The notes under the pieces: generated by a model
Told to the model about the DNA's origin: nothing
The model's database searches: none
What the model saw: only the letters and a program-made list of their open reading frames with translations
Shown: positions 62,116 through 64,000 of the stretch, piece after piece
How the letters are laid out: every line of letters begins with the position of its first letter
How positions within the stretch are numbered: position 1 is the first letter of the stretch
Translations under genes and position numbers: made by a program
NCBI RefSeq assembly: GCF_047948215.1
Contig: NC_134455.1
Coordinates: 291,053,647-291,117,646, forward strand
Length of the DNA stretch: 64,000 bases
Direction of reading: 5' to 3'
Source of the DNA: Lycorma delicatula
Taxonomy: Eukaryota; Arthropoda; Insecta; Hemiptera; Fulgoridae

Positions 62116-64000
62116 TTAACACTTTCGCTCCCATTCGTATAATATTTACACACACAAACGTTTCTGTCAAGCCCGTGTGTATATATTTCACGCACAGTAT
62201 TTTTCCACTCCCTAAATGTCATTAAAATTATGCCTGGCCCAAAAGTGTCCAAGTGTCTCATTGCATTGGTGGTGGATGTGGTAGTATGTAAATACTTGAA
62301 AAATGATCTAATTTGCATACAGCATTTTTTATAGGGTGTGTGAAAATATGATACACACGGGCCTGGATAAAAATGACAGGTTTGGGCGGTTAGTAACAAT
62401 ACAAAAAAATTATAAATTTTCATTTAATTTTCACCTGTGCCCTAACAATAGTAATAACTTTTTAATGAACAATTTACGAGAAATGACCTTTTAAGAAATG
62501 TAGGTTAATAGATAATAGAATAAGTATGGAAAATTATGCACTAAACCTAAAAAAAAAATAGGCTCTAAAAACCAAAATAAAATAATGGGATTGAAACCTA
62601 TTTCCAGCAACTAAAGCAATTCCATTAAATTGCTTAAACAGTAACACAAGGATTTTGAAGTCCATAGACCTACTTGCCTGACATTTTTGGTACTGATTTG
62701 TGCATCTTGAAAAAACAGTCCAAACACATATATTGATTAAGACACCCATTACATATTGTTTTCACTTGTAGAGATTTACTTGAAGCTTCTTTTCTTCCAG
62801 CACGAGCAGCAATATTGGCATAGCAAAGTGAGTACTTACCCCTAGTTTGTGTCGAAACAAGTTTGTGACTTGCCACTTGACGTTCTTCTGTAGCAATGTC
62901 ATGACGTTCAACAAGTAGATAATGAACAATTTTTTCCCGAAAATGAAACAATGTTAAGTGGCTTCAAACAATTCCTCTTGTAAAGAGAATGAGCATTCAC
63001 TAGCGTGGTATTTGTCAATAGTTCAAATATTAGCCTTCGGTGCCATTTAATACCTCGTCTAACTGAAGTACAAAATGACGTCAACTGGTGTGACACACCA
63101 ATGTAAGATTTACATGAATTATATTCTACTACAGGTGAGAGTTTCTTAACAGGGCCTTTTTTAAAAGATACATCTACCATTTTTGGTACAGTTCTTGTTG
63201 TCAGGAACAACACATCTTGCTTGTCCTTCCATTTTGAAACAATGACGCCGGTATTGCTTTCTTTTGACAAAATTTCCCCCTTCTAACTTAACATTTTCAA
63301 CACTTTTGGATTCATTTTTCTTTTTTTGCAAAAGGTGCCAGTAAGATGGGTTTGTTTTTCTTTCAGTATATGAGCTAGCTGTACACTTGTATAAAAGTTG
63401 GTGTAAAGTACACGTCCCTGATCTAAAAGTGGTTCAATTAGGTCCATGACAGTGTTAGTTGATACGGTTTCATTTTTAGGGATAGATTCCTTTCCTGCAT
63501 ACAACTTCATGGGCCACGTATAACCCCCTTTGAGGCACAGTTTATATAGCTTATGGCCATATCTATGTCTCTGACTTACAATACGTCCGCCAATCCGGAC
63601 ATATTGACGGAAAAAATTTCGGCCTCGGAAAGGCACCATGGTTTCGTAAGTACAGATCTCATCATCTGGTTTAACAGAATTTTCAAATTTCCTATTCAAT
63701 ATATTAATTAGTGGCTTAACATTATAAATGCGGTCATCCTCATGCTGCGATTCATTGTTACAACCGTACAACCTGCTAAGTATTATTTCAAACCTGTTGC
63801 GAAACATAGTCTTAGACAACTGGTTTATATACAAAGGATTTGAAGACCAATAGTTCTTAAGTTTCGGTTTTCTGTCAAGCCCCATCCAGATAATAATTCC
63901 TATATATGTCAACAACTCATCCTTAGTCACATCAACCCACGACTCTAAGCGCTGTACATGTTTTTTTTTGCAATATTGCACGAATACTACGCTGTTCAGC
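62116..64000 (-). mobile_element. piggyBac-type DNA transposon, right part beyond window edge
   Basis: The transposase on the minus strand is followed by about 550 bp of non-coding DNA that ends at TTAA (62116-62119) directly followed by CACTTTCGCTCCCA (62120-62133). TTAA is the target duplication used by all piggyBac elements. A CAC/CCC-type start with a TTTCGC or TTTGCC core is common for their terminal repeats. The matching end would lie beyond 64000 and cannot be checked here. Confidence 0.72.
62670..64000 (-). pseudogene. piggyBac-family transposase, broken, all four catalytic acids apparently altered
   Basis: Cut-and-paste transposase of the piggyBac family (DDE_Tnp_1_7), still open at the window edge. 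Motifs from N to C: WVDVTKDELLTYIGIIIWMG, YWSSNPLY and MFRNRFEIILSRLY (63750-63945); ICTYETMVPFRGR, where the first catalytic Asp of the DE pair is Tyr (63646-63648); GRVLYTNFYTSVQLA, where the Asp expected between Thr and Asn is missing (63397-63402). After a TAG at 63283-63285 come SNTGVIVSKWKDKQDVLFL, VVEYNSCKSYIGVSHQL (Gly at 63097-63099 and His at 63088-63090 where family members have the D..SDQ acids) and RRGIKWHRRLIFELL. A frameshift near 62930-62950 leads to the C-terminal Cys/His-rich region (ICNGCLNQYMCLDCFFKMH). The sequence is otherwise well conserved. The expected residues are from memory of the family. Confidence 0.9.

Overview
This is an AT-rich stretch of animal genome, most likely insect and plausibly hemipteran. 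Supporting signs are long T/A runs, many microsatellites, jockey- and R1-type non-LTR retrotransposons, mariner and piggyBac transposases, a tRNA-derived SINE family, and the absence of operons or compact genes. The order is an inference from the general look of the repeats; the sequence itself contains no diagnostic host gene. No complete host protein-coding gene, rRNA, functional tRNA or CRISPR array is supported. One 135-nt open segment at 61624-61758 with splice-like borders is a weak candidate host exon.

The window is essentially a transposon graveyard. Non-LTR (LINE) remnants, all on the minus strand: jockey-type ORF1 N-half (3.0-3.7 kb), a 2.8-kb RT plus RNase H element with its 3' tail (8.7-11.6 kb), an R1-like ORF2 end (19.7-20.3 kb), a jockey-like ORF1 end (35.4-36.0 kb), a LINE 3' end (41.0-41.6 kb), an R1-like ORF2 end with a damaged catalytic motif (44.9-46.0 kb) and a jockey-type RT piece (54.65-55.0 kb). 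DNA transposon remnants: a mariner with its D34D spacing readable (25.4-26.4 kb, plus strand), a pogo/Tigger-like transposase piece (46.3-47.0 kb, minus) that may belong to a deleted element interrupted by the R1 fragment, and a piggyBac-type element entering from the right edge (62.1-64.0 kb, minus) with a TTAA-bounded end. Four SINE copies with RNA polymerase III A and B boxes lie at 12.0, 51.9, 55.8 and 62.0 kb, all on the plus strand. A related 3' tail occurs at 37.6 kb.

Non-coding structure is the other theme. There is a ~0.92-kb foldback element with ~0.39-kb arms (41.64-42.57 kb), a 0.15-kb foldback whose arms each carry a hammerhead-like core string (16.32-16.47 kb), several near-perfect short palindromes, a 35-bp strictly alternating purine-pyrimidine GC tract (50.25 kb), a 93-bp tandem duplication (33.8-34.0 kb) and two dispersed repeat families (30.5 and 38.1 kb).

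The uniform minus orientation of all seven LINE pieces, against uniform plus SINEs, fits a large intron of a plus-strand gene, where sense-oriented LINEs tend to be removed. That is an inference. I found no convincing new multi-gene system; the most unusual items are the two foldbacks and the piggyBac transposase in which all four expected acidic catalytic positions appear altered.
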